Positions 47,977-60,345 of a stretch of 64,000 nt of DNA are shown here, one piece after another. The first letter of the stretch is position 1. Every line of letters starts with the position of its first letter. Origin of the DNA: Acorus gramineus (taxonomy: Eukaryota > Streptophyta > Magnoliopsida > Acorales > Acoraceae); assembly GCA_030737835.1 (NCBI GenBank), contig JAUJYN010000028.1:310001-374000 (forward strand), read 5' to 3'. The translations under genes were made by a program, and so were the position numbers. Below the pieces are notes generated by a model. It saw only the letters and a list, made by a program, of their open reading frames with translations, was not told where the DNA came from and did not search any database.

Positions 47977-50254
47977 TATGGTTTGGATAGGCTTTCTCCA
48001 TGTCCCCTTGCTATTTGGGTTTGTGCCTCATCAAGAAATTGGTATGATCTTCTTGATCTATTTGATGATTTTATGGTGTCTTTTCTGTTCTGTATATGAT
48101 ATGGTTGGGTACTTCTGGTCATTCGGAGTAATCTGTACTTTGGCTTCTTTTATTTTTATCTCTTGTGTGTCTGCTCAGGTTGTCATATGATATCTAGTAT
48201 GGTTTTTTTTTTCCCCAAATTTAATCAAGGTGCTACTCATCATATGACTTTGCACGCGCATCTACGAGGACCAGAGTCATAGACTAATCTAAACTTCGTC
48301 TTTGTTCTAAACTTCGTGTCATGGTTTTTTCCCTTTTAACAGCTGCTCTTACCACACCTCCAGATATCTGGTGCCAAATCGTCGCCTCTTTTCCTATTTT
48401 TTTGCCAATCGGGTGAAAAAGTATAGAGTAATTTGATTCAATAGTCAACGTCAATAAGTTGGCGCTAAACAACTCAGAAAGCTAGGTAGCATGGAATGAA
48501 AAACTGTGGTACTTTGTTCACATAATGAGCCCCAATTTTGCCTAAAAGTAGGTTTTGTCTTATCAGAGCCAACCCAAGTGGAGGCCCGAAAACACCTTTT
48601 TTATGCAAGAAATTCGTTTTAATGAAACATTGATATGGCCACTTTCCATATTCCCTGATATACTATGCTGTTGAAGTGTTCATAATTTTTTGCTTTCAGC
48701 TGATCTAATTGATCTTTATCTATGGATTATCTAATCTATGCAGTGTGTTTATCTTGTATTCTTTGTATCTGCGAGGCTCACTGCCTGCATGATAAGGCTT
48801 CTTTCAAGGGCTTTCTTTCTATTTTTTCTTATTTCCAAGCTGATGTATGAGTACATATTTGATGATCACTATTTTGTGTAAATGTGTACAATCCAGTGAT
48901 TAAACATTTAAAAAATTATTATTAATACCAGAGAGGCAACCATGTGGCTCTTTGTGTCTCAATCGCAGGTTGTTGTAAAGCCAGCTTTGAGGTCTAATTT
49001 TTTGTATGCTTAAGAATAATTTTTCATATATATGCTCCATTTCAGTGATCCAATGTTCCTGTGGAGGCCCCCCTAGTGATAGAACAAGCTGGTCTACTTA
49101 AGCTATTTGTTATATTTGACTGTATTTTTACTAGGAAAAGTATTAGATTATGTTTTCTGGTTTGGTTTTAAATTTTTTTAGCTATATGCATCTTGGTCAG
49201 ATTTTCTTTCATATGATTCTATGTTTGAAATTCCCAAAAGTTCAAGAAATGCTCCTTATATAGAGTGGGGTCCAATTTTCGATACTGAGTATCCTCACAC
49301 AAATTGCAAGAGGGAAACAACTGGCCTATCAATACCTAGAATGAGGAGCAGGAGCTACTCAAATGACAGCTGTTTGCTTTTTGGACATACCACACACACA
49401 AGACAAACTGTACTATAATCTACACTGACCATTCCAATATATATGATTGTTGACCTACTCATGGCTAATTTTTTTAATCTTTGTTCATATTTAATTCTTT
49501 CTTCCATGATAAATTATTTTCACCCACACTAAAATATCCTGTTGAAGGTACCACACATAGTAGATCTCTAACAAATGATGATATTGACAAAAATCAGTTG
49601 CTAATGTGACTTCATCATTTTCAAAATGACCATAGGTTTGGATGTGGCCCAGTTTGATGCTACAAACCATTATACCAACACAAATTTCATTCCTCAGGAC
49701 ATAAAAAAGCTTGCACAGCACATCATATAAAAGCTTATTAAAGAATTGAAATGTTTGGAGGTCCTGCCTTTATTCTCTTATATATTAACATAGGCATTTT
49801 GCATTATTGTTTCTGGGATCAGATGTACATTTCCCTGCATTTGGACTTTGCAATTTGTTTTTTTTTCTTTGTACACTTTGCACTGGACTTAACTCAAACA
49901 TCATGGTATTATCAAGGATCATACCATGTAATCAAGGTTGAGTTTTCCACTATGGTTCCGTCTGATCATTTGTGTTGTACAGTTTAATTTGTTCTGGAAT
50001 TTGGGTAGTCTTTCACAAACATGAATTTGTAGAGAAAACATCCAGTTATCTTCTACCTTGTGAATTAATAGTAAGTCCAATATGCAGATGCACCATACTA
50101 TTAACAATAGCAGAATTTGTATGAAATAATTTCTGTTGTAGAAGACGGCCTGGAAAAATATCATGACTCCTCCATTCGAGTTCATCAGTTTTGTATTTGT
50201 TTTCATTCTATCTTTATAAATGCACTCTTCTTTGCTGATTCATTCCGACCACAG

Positions 50255-50687
50255 GTACCGAGCCATCACGTCTGCCTACTACCGAGGAGCTGTTGGAGCG
50301 CTTCTCGTCTACGATGTCACCCGACACGCAACATTTGAGAACTGCGAGAGGTGGCTAATGGAACTCCGTGACCACACAGACCCAAATATTGTTGTCATGC
50401 TCATCGGCAACAAGTCCGATCTCCGCCACCTCGTGGCCGTCTCAACCGAAGACGGAAAATCCTTTGCGGAGCGTGAGTCCCTCTATTTCATGGAGACATC
50501 GGCGCTGGAATCAGTTAATGTCGAAAACGCCTTTGCAGAAGTACTGACTCAGATCTACCGCATCGTGAGCAAGAGGGCGGTTGAGGCCGGTGATGATGCT
50601 GCTTCATCGGTGCCCAACAAGGGAGAGAGGATAAATGTCAAGGATGATGTTTCAGCATTGAAGAGAGTTGGCTGCTGCTCCAATTAG
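50255..50687 (+). CDS. RABA1: RABA1-type Rab GTPase, exon 2
   Basis: Exon 2 starts after CGACCACAG and completes a 217-residue protein, the normal Rab11 size. Motifs seen are [20 protein letters not shown] (switch II, a RabF region), NKSD (126-129) and ETSAL (154-158) for guanine binding. The C-terminus is a variable tail ending VGCCSN, whose two cysteines (214, 215) are the usual geranylgeranylation sites that anchor the protein to membranes. The stop TAG is at 50685-50687. All nucleotide-binding residues are intact and the joined frame has no defects, so the gene is probably functional. Cys104 (in ENCERW) replaces the more usual small residue; this is a minor difference. Confidence 0.95.
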
Positions 50688-51000
50688 GCTGCGTTGGGTT
50701 GGGCAGACAAAATAGTTGGCTATGTTTTCGTGTATTCCATGTCTAGTTTTTTCTGTAAGAGATTCTTTTATGGATGAATGTAGACTTTTTGTGCTTGTTG
50801 AACTTTCATTGTATCTGTTTATTTGTGTCATGTCTCTTCATTTTTCCACAAGAGAGCGCAGGTGCAGTGCTTATGAGTTCCTTTGTCTACTTGATGTACT
50901 GGTGGAAAGCAGATGATTTTTTTATTTTTTTGGATGATCAGCTTTGCTTACTACTGGGTGTTGATACACTCAGGTCATTCATGGGGTTCTTAACCTAGTA
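50688..51000 (+). other. Probable RABA1 3' UTR
   Basis: T-rich DNA following the stop. No perfect AATAAA was seen. The end is therefore arbitrary. Confidence 0.4.
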
Positions 51001-52013
51001 TACGCTCTTTCTAAATTAGGTAGGTATTACCTTTATTATGAAAAATGTAAAAAATGTATACCTTTAATTCATTAGTGCATATATTTTTGGTGAAAAGGTA
51101 CGCGTTTCATTAGGTAAGTATATTTCTTTGAAAAAAGATTCAAAACATATTTTAATTTGCAAAAGGTATAGTAGAAATGAATGTCCCTGGCATTTTGATC
51201 AGTCATGCTTGTTCATTTGTAGACTGAAGGATCGATCTTGCGCCTAGCCCTGACCCTGTAGGGGCGGGGTATGAATTGCATAATTTTCCATGCTAGCCTG
51301 TCTCACTCCACCCTGGTGGATAAATTAGATATAGATTCTAGGTTTAAATTTAAATTGGTCCAGTCCTAGATAAAGATTTGATGAAACTTTTGTGAGTTAT
51401 GTGATTTAATATGAGTATATATATAAACTTTTATGATATTTATCTAATTTAACAATTTAACTTATATTCATGTTGAAATAAATTCTAGTTTTTATATGTG
51501 TGGCATGATTTTATTGCCATATTGTTCTAATGCCATAAAAAAGCACGTTGTAACAGACTTTTTAACTATCTACATGCACGCTCAAATCATATTTTGACAT
51601 GTGTATATGCACCAAGATATTATCACATGGCCTCAACAAACGTAAAATGTGTCCTTATCATTATATCATTGATGAGTGTTTGGCAAGCAATGATTTATCT
51701 AGAAATGGAGGCTCTGCCAAAAAAATTAAGGTACGAGATTCATTTTCTCTGATTTTGGTTTTTAATATTTCGTTTTTTGGGCTATGAAATGAGTTTTGGT
51801 TTGAGCGCCGAAAGATTTGTGGTAGGAACTACACCAGTGTCGAATCTCATTCTTGTTCTCCAGCAATCTTCTTTCACTTTCCAACGTCTTCTCCAACGAC
51901 CGGTTGTCGATTTTCCATAACACCCGTCTTCTTTGGGAATCCTTCATCACGATCCGCTCTTAGATATGTTCCTCAACAATATGCTAGTTTATAAATCATA
52001 TATTTAATAATTT
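51001..52013. other. Intergenic, no gene seen
   Basis: AT-rich, with a short C/G-rich island at about 51240-51320. Small ORFs show no domain. Confidence 0.5.
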
Positions 52014-52018
52014 ATAAT

Positions 52019-52153
52019 TGTTAGAATGAGAAAATGAAATAATAGGAATCCTTGTATTCCACTTCGGGTTTAATCCCTTTATATATACAAGTGTCTAGGA
52101 GTTACACGTGTAATACACTACACATATTATGAGGTAACACACATAATTTAACA
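52019..52153 (-). repeat. 3' LTR of copia element
   Basis: 135 bp, TG...CA ends. Its partner is 56820-56954. It contains TTTATATATACAAG, a likely promoter/TATA region. Confidence 0.9.
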
Positions 52154-52170
52154 GCCCCCCTCAAACTCAC
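52154..52170 (-). other. Polypurine tract of copia element
   Basis: The minus strand reads GAGTTTGAGGGGGGC immediately before the 3' LTR. Confidence 0.75.
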
Positions 52171-53701
52171 AGTGGATCATATAAAGTGAGTTTGCGAAGG
52201 AGAAACTGAAATCGAGGAACTGGATGTGACTTCGTAAAGAAATCAGCAAGCTGCTCAGCAGAGGAGATATGTGGAAGCGATAATGTCTCTGCAAGAAAGT
52301 GCTGACGAACGAAATGACAATCGATTTCAATGTGTTTGGTCCTCTTATGAAAGACCGGATTGGTAGCAATCTGAATAGCAGACCAGCAGTGAAGAGGAGA
52401 GGACTAGTCATAGTAACTTCTAGATCCACCAAGAGACGTCTGAGATGAACAATCTCCTTGGTGGTGATAGCCATGGCTCGATATTCAGCCTCAGTGCTAG
52501 AAAGATAAACAACCTCCTGTTTCTTGCTGCGCCAAGGGATGATGGAATCTCCGAGAAATATGCAGAAACCAGTGGTGGAGCGTTTAGTGGTCGGGTCTCC
52601 AGCCCAATCAGCATCAGTGTAAGCTCTGAGAACCAGAGTCGAAGAGGATGACAGATAGATCGATCTAGTGATAGTACTGCGCAAATATCTAAGAATTCAC
52701 ATAAGAGTACCATAATGCACTGATCAAGGAGCCGAGACAAACTGACTAACAATACTGACAGCATGAGCCATGTCAGGTCTAGTGATACAGAGATACACAA
52801 GTTGACCCACGATCTGTCTGTATCGAGTAGGATCTGAGAGGAGCTCACTATCCGTAGGATGAAGCTTCACATGAAGCTCGAGAGGGGTATCTGCACTGCG
52901 GGTATCGGAGAGGGCATCACGCTCTAAAATGTCAGCTGTATACTTCTGTTGAGAAAGCAGAATCCCACGATCACTCTGTGCAATCTCGAGACCAAGGAAG
53001 TAGCGAAGAGTACCAAGATCTTTCATTTGAAATTATCGACTGAGGTGATTCTTGACCAGAGTAATACCAGTGGAGTCATCGCCAGTTATAATCATGTCGT
53101 CAACATATAGAAGAAGGATTACCCGCCCCTGCGATGAGGATCGCACAAACATAGAGTGGTCCTGGTGGCTCTCAACAAAACCAGCTGTCAGAATAACACT
53201 GCGAAAACGCTCAAACCAGGCACGAGGAGCTTGTTTCAGTCCGTATATAGCCCGCCGAAGACGACAAACATGCTGAGGAGTGCTGAGACCTGGAGGTGGT
53301 TGCATATAAACAACCTCAGATAAATCACCATGAAGAAAAGCATTCTTCACGTCCATCTGAAAGAGAGGCCAGCGACGAACAGCACAAACGGCGAGAAGGG
53401 TGCGAACAGTAGTCATCTGAGCAACAGGAGCAAAGGTCTCCTCATAGTCAATGCCATACTCCTGAGTGAAACCTCTGGCAACAAGACGAGCCTTATGTCG
53501 TTCAATGGAACCATCAGGGCGATGCTTGATCTTGAAAATCCACTTGCAGCTGATAGGGGTAACACCATCCGGAAGGGGAACAACATATGTCTGCTCAAAT
53601 GCCTGAAACTCCTCAACCATGGCCTGCTGCCACTCAGGGTACTCGACTGCCTCTCGATAAGATCGGGGCTCACGATGGGTATGTATAGCGTTGAGATAGG
53701 C
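52154..53701 (-). pseudogene. Copia reverse transcriptase and RNase H
   Basis: The frame continues directly from the integrase after TAG at 53704-53702. Reverse transcriptase motifs are WIFKIKHRPDGSIERHKARL, FQMDVKNAFLHGDL, AIYGLKQAPRAWF and the catalytic LLYVDDMIITG (about 53095). Then come KDLGTLRYFLGLEIAQ, AYTDADWAGDPTTKRSTTG and SSTEAEYRAM of RNase H. In-frame TAA at 53035-53033 and TGA at 52726-52724 and 52699-52697 interrupt it. A frameshift near 52390 separates the last part, including the typical HFVRQHF-type ending. The catalytic residues look intact. Confidence 0.9.
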
Positions 53702-55733
53702 CTAAAATTCTGTAGAATAGGTACTCACGGATGCAAAGCCAAATCGGTCAGGTGGTCCAGAGTCAAAACTGAAGCGATCAGATGGATGACGCTCACATTG
53801 AGGGTAGCGAGTCAAGGGACGAGGATCCACATCAGAGAGATGCGTTAGCCGTGGAAGACGGAGTAGCAGTGGAGTCATCTGCGGGAGGAGCAAGGGAAGA
53901 CACAATAGGAGGAGAACAAGGAGGACCATGGGAGTTGGCTGTAGGAGTGTTAAGGGGAGACGAAGAATCAGGAGAGTCAGCAGTAGGAATGCCAAGATGA
54001 GACTCAGGGAGAACAGAACTAGGAGTGGGCTCAAGCACAACAGACGCCCGAGAAGAGGTAGAGACTCAATAGGAGAGGTTTGAACAGGAGAAGGCACTGG
54101 AGGAGAGGAGGCAGTGGGTGTAGAAGAAAAATAGGGAACATCTTCGACAAAGGACAGATGACGAGTGATCCAAAAACGATCTCCAATAGGATCGTAGCAG
54201 CGATATCCCTTGTGTTCGAAACTAATCCCCAAGAATACACACTTAACTGACCGAGCGGCCAACTTAGTGCATTGATGAGGAGGGAGAAGCACGAAACAAG
54301 TACATCCAAAAGTGCGAAGTCTGCTATAATCAGGTTTGGAGGAGTAAAGGCGCTCATGAGGAGTCATACCGGAGAGGACAGAAGAGGGAGTGATATTGAT
54401 AAGATGAACAGATAGAAGAGCAGCCTCAGCCCAGAATGTGCTGGGGACTGAAGAAGAAAGTAAGAGGGAACGAGCGGTCTCAAGAATATGGCGATGTTTT
54501 CTTTCAGCAACACCATTCTGCTCATGAGTATAAGGGCATGATTGCTGAAAGAGAGTGCCATGAGATTGAAGAAGAGAACGCATCGTGGAAGAAATATATT
54601 CTCGAGCACAATCAGACCTAAAGATTTTGATACGAGTCTGAAACTGGGTGTGAATCATAGTGGTAAAGACCTCATATATCTTTGGGAACTCAAATCGATG
54701 ACGCAATAAATAAATCCAGGTAAAGCGAGAATAGTCATCAATAAAACTGATATAATACGAAAAACCACTCTTTGACGTGATATGAGAAGGACCCCAGATA
54801 TCAGAATGAACAAGCTCAAATGGACTAGAGGACTGATGATTACTAGAATGGAATGGAGTAGCAACATGTTTGGCTAATTTACAGGCCTCACAAACAGAAA
54901 GAGGAGAGAAAGAAACATGACCTAAATCACCAGATTTAATAAGGTCTTTAAGACGAGATTCAGAAACATGACCTAACCTCTTATGCCACAAGTCAGTATC
55001 AGAGGTGACGGTGCCACAAAAAACTAAGGGATCAGATACAGGAAGATAAAGATACTCCACATAATATAGTCTTCCAATCCTACGACCAACGCCAATCCTC
55101 TGCCCTGAACGTGGATCCTGCACAAAACACCCAGAAGAGGTAAAGGTAACGGTGAATCCAGAATCACACAATCGACTAATAGACACAAGATTCATGCAAA
55201 GCTCAGGAGCATGCAAAACAAATGGTAATGAAAGGCGGCCAGTAGGGTGAGATGTGGTGGTGATCGATCCACACTTCGTGATGACTAAAGGAGAGCCATT
55301 AGCAGTATGAATCGAAGGGAGGTGTGAGGGTGCATGTGAGCATGCAGTGAGGATAGAACTATCATGATTCATGTGATGTGAGGCACTCGAATAAAAAATC
55401 CAATAAGCAGGAGTACCCATAGTAGAAGACAAGGCAAAGGGAGTAGAAGAACCAGAAAGTGACTGCTGCAGAATCAGGTGGTCTAGGCGCTGACTGATCT
55501 AGACAAGCTTATCCGAGTGTGACTGAATGGAGGCAATCGAAGTAGCAGTCGTAGCGGCAACAGGAGGAAGATGATGTCCTCGGCCTTTCGGTTGATAACG
55601 CTACTTAGAAGGTCGTCGTCTTTTCGTATCAAGGGCAGCCCCCAAGATGCTCTCATAGATAAATGACGAAGTAGACTGATGAGACACTTTCGAAGTCGGT
55701 GTCAGAAGAGTAGGGTTGCCGTTAGTTTTTGAC
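53702..55733 (-). pseudogene. Copia gag relic, protease and integrase
   Basis: An ATG at 55733 starts a short lysine/serine-rich stretch with nonsense codons, without the usual copia gag domain or zinc knuckle. From 55432 the frame is open for 576 codons. The protease site reads YSSASHHM where DSGASHHM is expected, so the catalytic aspartate is lost. GAG-pre-integrase (LWHKRLGHVSESRLKDLI, CEACKLAKH) and the integrase core follow. D in FELVHSDIWGPS, D in FRSDCAREY and E in NGVAERKHRHILETAR complete the triad. A serine/proline/leucine-rich linker runs to the TAG at 53704-53702. Confidence 0.9.
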
Positions 55734-56805
55734 ATTGTGCAGAACCACTCGGATGAGGATCAGAAGCAAACGAGGACGTAGAGCACAAAAAATCGTGCAA
55801 AATGGACTGCTAGATCACCTTGATCGGACTTCCAAAGAGGAAGTTATGACCGATTTAGTGATTCAAAGTCTGAAGGAGGTGCCGGAGGCGGCGGAGGGTG
55901 GCCGGTGGCGGCAGAGGGCGGTCAGAGGAGCCGGAGGGCGCCCGGAGGTGACCTGAGGGCGGACTCGGGTCGGGTGCCGGGCCGGGTTCACGGATCCGGT
56001 TCGGGTCCGGGTCAGATGTTGGGCTGGGTTCACGGATCCGGATCGGGTCCGGGTCGGATGCTGGGCCAGGTCCAGTTCACGGATCCGGATCGGACGTGTG
56101 GAGCCGGGTCAGTCATTGGACAGGGTCCGGGTCGGATGCTAGGCGTGCGCGAGTGGGATCCCGGGCAACTCGGGACTGTGCACTGGCAGTGACAAGGTCG
56201 CGTTTGCACGTCTGACTCGTGAATAAATACCCGAGAAATTCAGGATCCTATCCGCGACAAGATTAGAGATAGGGTCCCGAGAAATCCGAGCGAATCTACG
56301 CGTGCGCGGATCAGGCGATGCGACAGGGCGCTCGGGCAGGGCGCAGCAGGGCCAGGCGCGGCAGGGCGTGCGCTCGGGCAGGGCGCTCGGGCAGGGCCAG
56401 GTGCGGCAGGGCAGGCTCTCGGGCAGGGCCAGGTGCGGCAGGGCAGGCGCTCGGGCAGGGCATAGCAGGGCCAAGTGCTGCAGGGCATGCGCTCAGGCAA
56501 GGTTAGGCGCGGCAGGGCATGCGCTCGTGCAGGGCCAGGTGCGGCAGGGTAGGGCCGCAGGGCAAGGTGCGCGGTAGGGGCGTGCGCGCCCGACAGTGGC
56601 GATGCGAGCAGCGACAATGGCGACTCGAGCAGCGACTAGGCACTCGGAAGGTGCGGCGCGCGCGCGATAGTGGCGGCGCGAGCAGTGGCAGGGGCGGCGC
56701 GCAACGGCAAAGGGCACAACGATGACGACGACGATGGTGGCGGTGATGACGACGTCGACGACGGCGATGAAGGATTTCAAAAAAAAATATTTAGGGTTTT
56801 TGAAG
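55734..56805 (-). repeat. GC-rich leader with minisatellites, in place of copia gag
   Basis: Between the primer site and the gag relic lie 1.07 kb of unusual composition. 55950-56130 repeats GGGTTCACGGATCCGGNTCG with variations. 56320-56580 repeats GGGCAGGGCCAGGTGCGGCA. 56600-56760 is rich in GCG and GACGACG. Long ORFs on both strands are low-complexity. A copia 5' leader is normally short and followed by gag, so this DNA was probably acquired or expanded within the element. Confidence 0.6.
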
Positions 56806-56819
56806 TGGCTTTGATACCA
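56806..56819 (-). other. Primer binding site of copia element
   Basis: The minus strand reads TGGTATCAAAGCC directly adjacent to the 5' LTR. This is initiator Met tRNA-type with one change from TGGTATCAGAGCC. Confidence 0.8.
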
Positions 56820-56954
56820 TGTTAGAATGAGAGAATGAAATAATGGGAATCCTTGTATTCCACTTAGGGTTTAATCCCTTTATATATACAAGTGTCTAGG
56901 AGTTACATGTGTAATACACTACACACACTATGAGATAACACATATAATCTAACA
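56820..56954 (-). repeat. 5' LTR of copia element
   Basis: 135 bp, TG...CA ends, followed by ATAAT. Confidence 0.9.
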
Positions 56955-58236
56955 ATAATATGTGATTCTTTGTTGCTTGACCTAATATACTAGACAAAAT
57001 TTGTTTAAGATGATATATATATGGGCAGAGATACTCCCACCACCCAAATTATATGTCCCACCACTCTTTTAATTCCCCACCTCCCATTTTGATTTTCACT
57101 ACACCCACCTCCTAATAAATATCCACTTAATAGATCACCAACCCCACCACCTACCCTAAATGCGCACAGCAACCTCTCTCTTCTTCCCTTCTCTTCTTTG
57201 TTTTCTACTTTTCCTTCCAAACGAGGGCTTCTTCCCTAAGCACCATGAGCTCTCCGTCAAGTTGCTGTGAACCCACCCACCTTGAGCGCGCATCGCCGTT
57301 CTCGTTGTCCCCTACCACAGCCCTCCCCATCGTCACCTCATGACCTCTCAAAGTGAAAGAAACGGGTATTTGATTTTTCATTTCTCCTTTATATGAATGA
57401 TATTAGTGATTCATGAGTTTTATTCATTGATTTTTTACTATTGTATAATTATTGGAATTTTTGTTAGAAAGTTAGGGTTTTGATAGGAAGTTAGGGTATT
57501 TAATGATAAATGTATGGTTTAGGCTCACTTTTTTTTCTTTCTTTTAATTCAAAGATATGACTGTGATTGAATTTTCATTTATTTGCTTTAAACTGTATAT
57601 TACTAAGCATGAGATTTTTTAATATAAATTTAGTGTTTTGATAGTATGTTAGGGTATTTTTGGGAAAATATATGATTTAGGGTTAATTTATTTTCTATTT
57701 TTGGATTAAAAGATATTATTGTGATTGTATTTGTTTAATTTAAACTCTATATTTTATCATCATTGAACATGTTTAGATCAGATTTGTTAGTTATTCAGAG
57801 GTATTTGTGGCGTGGTTAATATGATTTTATAATGCTTTTAGTCGTCAATCTGTCCTTTGTTTGTGTTAATGGATGTGTACATGAATCATCTTTTGTGATG
57901 TTTTTTGATATTATTTGTTAATTGTTGCTGTAGGTTGATGTGATTCATGTATTCTTTAAATGGTTGATTGAAATGATAATATGATTTCAAAGGGAATTCT
58001 TGTGTTAATGCACAGGTTAGGCCGAGTCTTCTTCTATTGGATTGTTAGGTTGATCTACTATGTGGATGGTTATTTGCTATAATTATATTAGTAGCATAGA
58101 ATTGGGTTGTTAGTGTTCCAAATACCTATAGTGAGGGTTTGTTTATTTTATTTTTTTGATGATGAATCCATTAGAATGTGCATGGCTGTCTCTGTCTTGT
58201 AGTCTAATTCTTTATCAAGTTTTTCTCATTACTGCT

Positions 58237-58251
58237 GGGGGGGGGGGGGGG
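58237..58251. repeat. Poly-G run (15 G)
   Basis: Homopolymer. Its length is uncertain by nature. Confidence 0.9.
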
Positions 58252-58358
58252 ATAGGGAAGAGTCAATATTGTGGGGGTGCCAATGGGTTTGATATTTGAT
58301 AGATTGTAGGCTTTTTGTCTATTATTTTTATATTTTATTTGAACCAATAGTTCGCAAG

Positions 58359-58628
58359 ATGCCTTTGAAGCCACGCGTTCCACAAACTGCTTCAAATTAG
58401 AGACGCCGATCTAAAAGATTAACTAAAGATGTCCCTTCAACATCAGTCATCCCATACATTCAAGAAGTGACACCAAATTCTTGAAATGTTGAGGTCGAAC
58501 CACAAGAGGAAGAAGAGAGGGAAGAAGTAGAGGTAGAAGAAGATTCAGATATTGATGAAGGTAGTATGAAGGGTCCTTCTCTTGGTGGTCCAGAAAATAA
58601 TGAGCTTCTCATCGATTTGTTGAAATGA
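58359..58628 (+). pseudogene. Decayed ORF, possibly plant-mobile-domain N-terminus
   Basis: ATG at 58359 opens a frame interrupted by TAG (58398) and TGA (58479-58481 region). It ends at TGA 58626-58628. The product has a basic start (PLKPRVPQTASN), an acidic run (PQEEEEREEVEVEEDSD) and ends GPSLGGPENNELLIDLLK. The GGP-x5-LL pattern recalls the beginning of the plant mobile domain found in Mutator-like elements and in MAIN-like proteins. The domain itself is not present downstream. The assignment is tentative. Confidence 0.35.
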
Positions 58629-58889
58629 ATGTTTATTTAAGTAACAACAATGGTTCGATCAGTTGTGTATTATATGGTTTTTGTAGGATCACTTGTTCAA
58701 ATTCAATAACTTACTTTAAACAGTGTGGATGTTTATTTGAATGGTGGTACCCATGTTTATCAGGGAGTCATGTCAAAAGACCTGTGAATAATTCAGCTAT
58801 TGTTGAATTTGTGATTTTTTTTATCATGTTTCCATGAGGAATCCTGATTGATGAAGTCAAACACATTACTATAACTTATTACAAAACCC

Positions 58890-60345
58890 CCAATTTTTTT
58901 TTGGGTTCCCATCGACATAAAAGTGGTCTATGATATATAAATATGTAGACATTCCATGTGTCTAACTCATTCCAGAATCAAATGGATGACTTTTCTGTTC
59001 CCATCAACATACATATTGTCAAGGAAACATAAAAACTTAGACATCGCATATGTCTAACCCATCCCAGAACTTATGGGTTGATTTTTCTGTTTTCATAGAC
59101 AATAGTAATGTCTACGAAATTTTAAAACTTAGACACTACATATGTCTAACCCATCCCAGAACCTATGGGTTGATTTTTCTGTTTTCAAAGACAGAAATAT
59201 TGTCTACAATATTTTAAAACTTAGATATTTCATGTGTCTAATGCATTCCAAAACCTATAGATTAATTTTTTAGTATTCATAAACAGAAGTATTGCCTAAA
59301 CTATTTAAAAACATAGACACTGTATATGTCTAACCCATTGCAGAACCTATTAATTATTTTTCTGTTTCCATAGACACTAATAATGTCTAGAGTTTTTAAA
59401 AATTTAGACAGTACATTTGTCTAATCCATTCCAGAACGTATGGATTGATTTTTGCTGTTTTTATAGACAGAGTTATTGTCTAGGGAATTTAAAAACTTAG
59501 ACACTGCATATGCCTAACCCATTCCAGAGCCTTGATTGATTTTTATGTTTTCATAGACAGAAGTATTGTCTAGTAAATTTATAAACTCAGACAGAGCGTA
59601 GCGATGCATTGGATTTCTACTTGCTCCCAGGGAGTTATGATTGCAACCGTTGAAAGTGATAGCGAAAGGATCGTTTTGAGTCAATAGGGTAGTCGTCTAT
59701 TGTTTCCAGTTAGAAAGCGAGGCGACCAACCGAACGAAAGTGCGAGCGTAGGAGACATCTCTATTTTTCCCCTGGGGCTTTCTAACTTTCTCATCAAAGA
59801 CGGCCTCACTCGAAAGCTCTTACCCTTGTTTCTCCCCATTTCTAAAAGTACATCAAAGTAGCATTCGGAGAACCAACATTTCAAGTCCAGGACAATTAGA
59901 AAAAAATTTCAAAGCCAAAAGTGAAGAAGAAGGTGACCGAAGGTGTGGAAACCAGTCTAAAGATTCTGCCGTAGATTCAGGTCTTCCCCATCCCGATCTT
60001 GCACCCGTCACTTCTTGGAAGCACCAGGCACGGCTTGGTTTGTTACGAGTTTTTTTTTGGTATTATTCCATCCTTCCCGATACCTCTTGAGGAAAATCAA
60101 AATCCCACTCTCCGATCTTTGTTGCTCCTATGTTTCCACACATGTGTGTCTAACCCATTCTAGAACCTTTTGATTGATGTTTTGTTCACCTAGACATAAT
60201 TATTGTCTAGAACCGTTAATGACGTAGACACTCGATGTGTCTAACCCAAACCAGAACTTACAGTTTTCAAACTGTTAACCTAGACATCTTGATTGCCAAG
60301 GTTATATAAATACATAGAAAATACATGTGTCTAACGCGGGAAGAG
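58890..60345. repeat. Tandem array, about 90 bp unit, interrupted
   Basis: AACTTAGACA...TATGTCTAACCCATTCCAG recurs about every 90 bp from 58900 to 59590. It returns at 60140-60345, about ten units in all, each diverged from its neighbours. A non-repeat segment of about 540 bp splits one unit. Confidence 0.8.
59594..60135. other. Foreign-looking insert, possible organellar (mitochondrial) DNA
   Basis: Balanced base composition with phrases such as GAAAGCGAGGCGACCAACCG and GCGTAGGAGACATCTC contrasts with the AT-rich repeats around it. The style resembles plant mitochondrial intergenic DNA. No organelle gene is recognised. The junctions fall inside one repeat unit. Confidence 0.3.

Larger units (their letters stand above)
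52019..56954 (-). mobile_element. Ty1/copia retrotransposon, defective, short LTRs
   Basis: Two 135 bp LTRs (52019-52153 and 56820-56954), both TGTTAGAATGAG...TAACA, are bordered by ATAAT on both sides (52014-52018 and 56955-56959). The minus-strand order is LTR, Met-tRNA primer site, GC-rich leader, short gag relic, protease, integrase, reverse transcriptase, RNase H, polypurine tract, LTR. Integrase before reverse transcriptase defines copia. The short LTRs suggest the Ale/Retrofit side of the family. By eye the LTRs differ at about nine of 135 positions, so the insertion is not recent. No capsid domain is present, so it could not move by itself. Confidence 0.92.

Noticed and set aside
56240-56617. 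ORFs of 90-125 codons with PCRTWPCPSA-like repeats
   Set aside because: Products of a minisatellite read in frame; no domain and both strands open.
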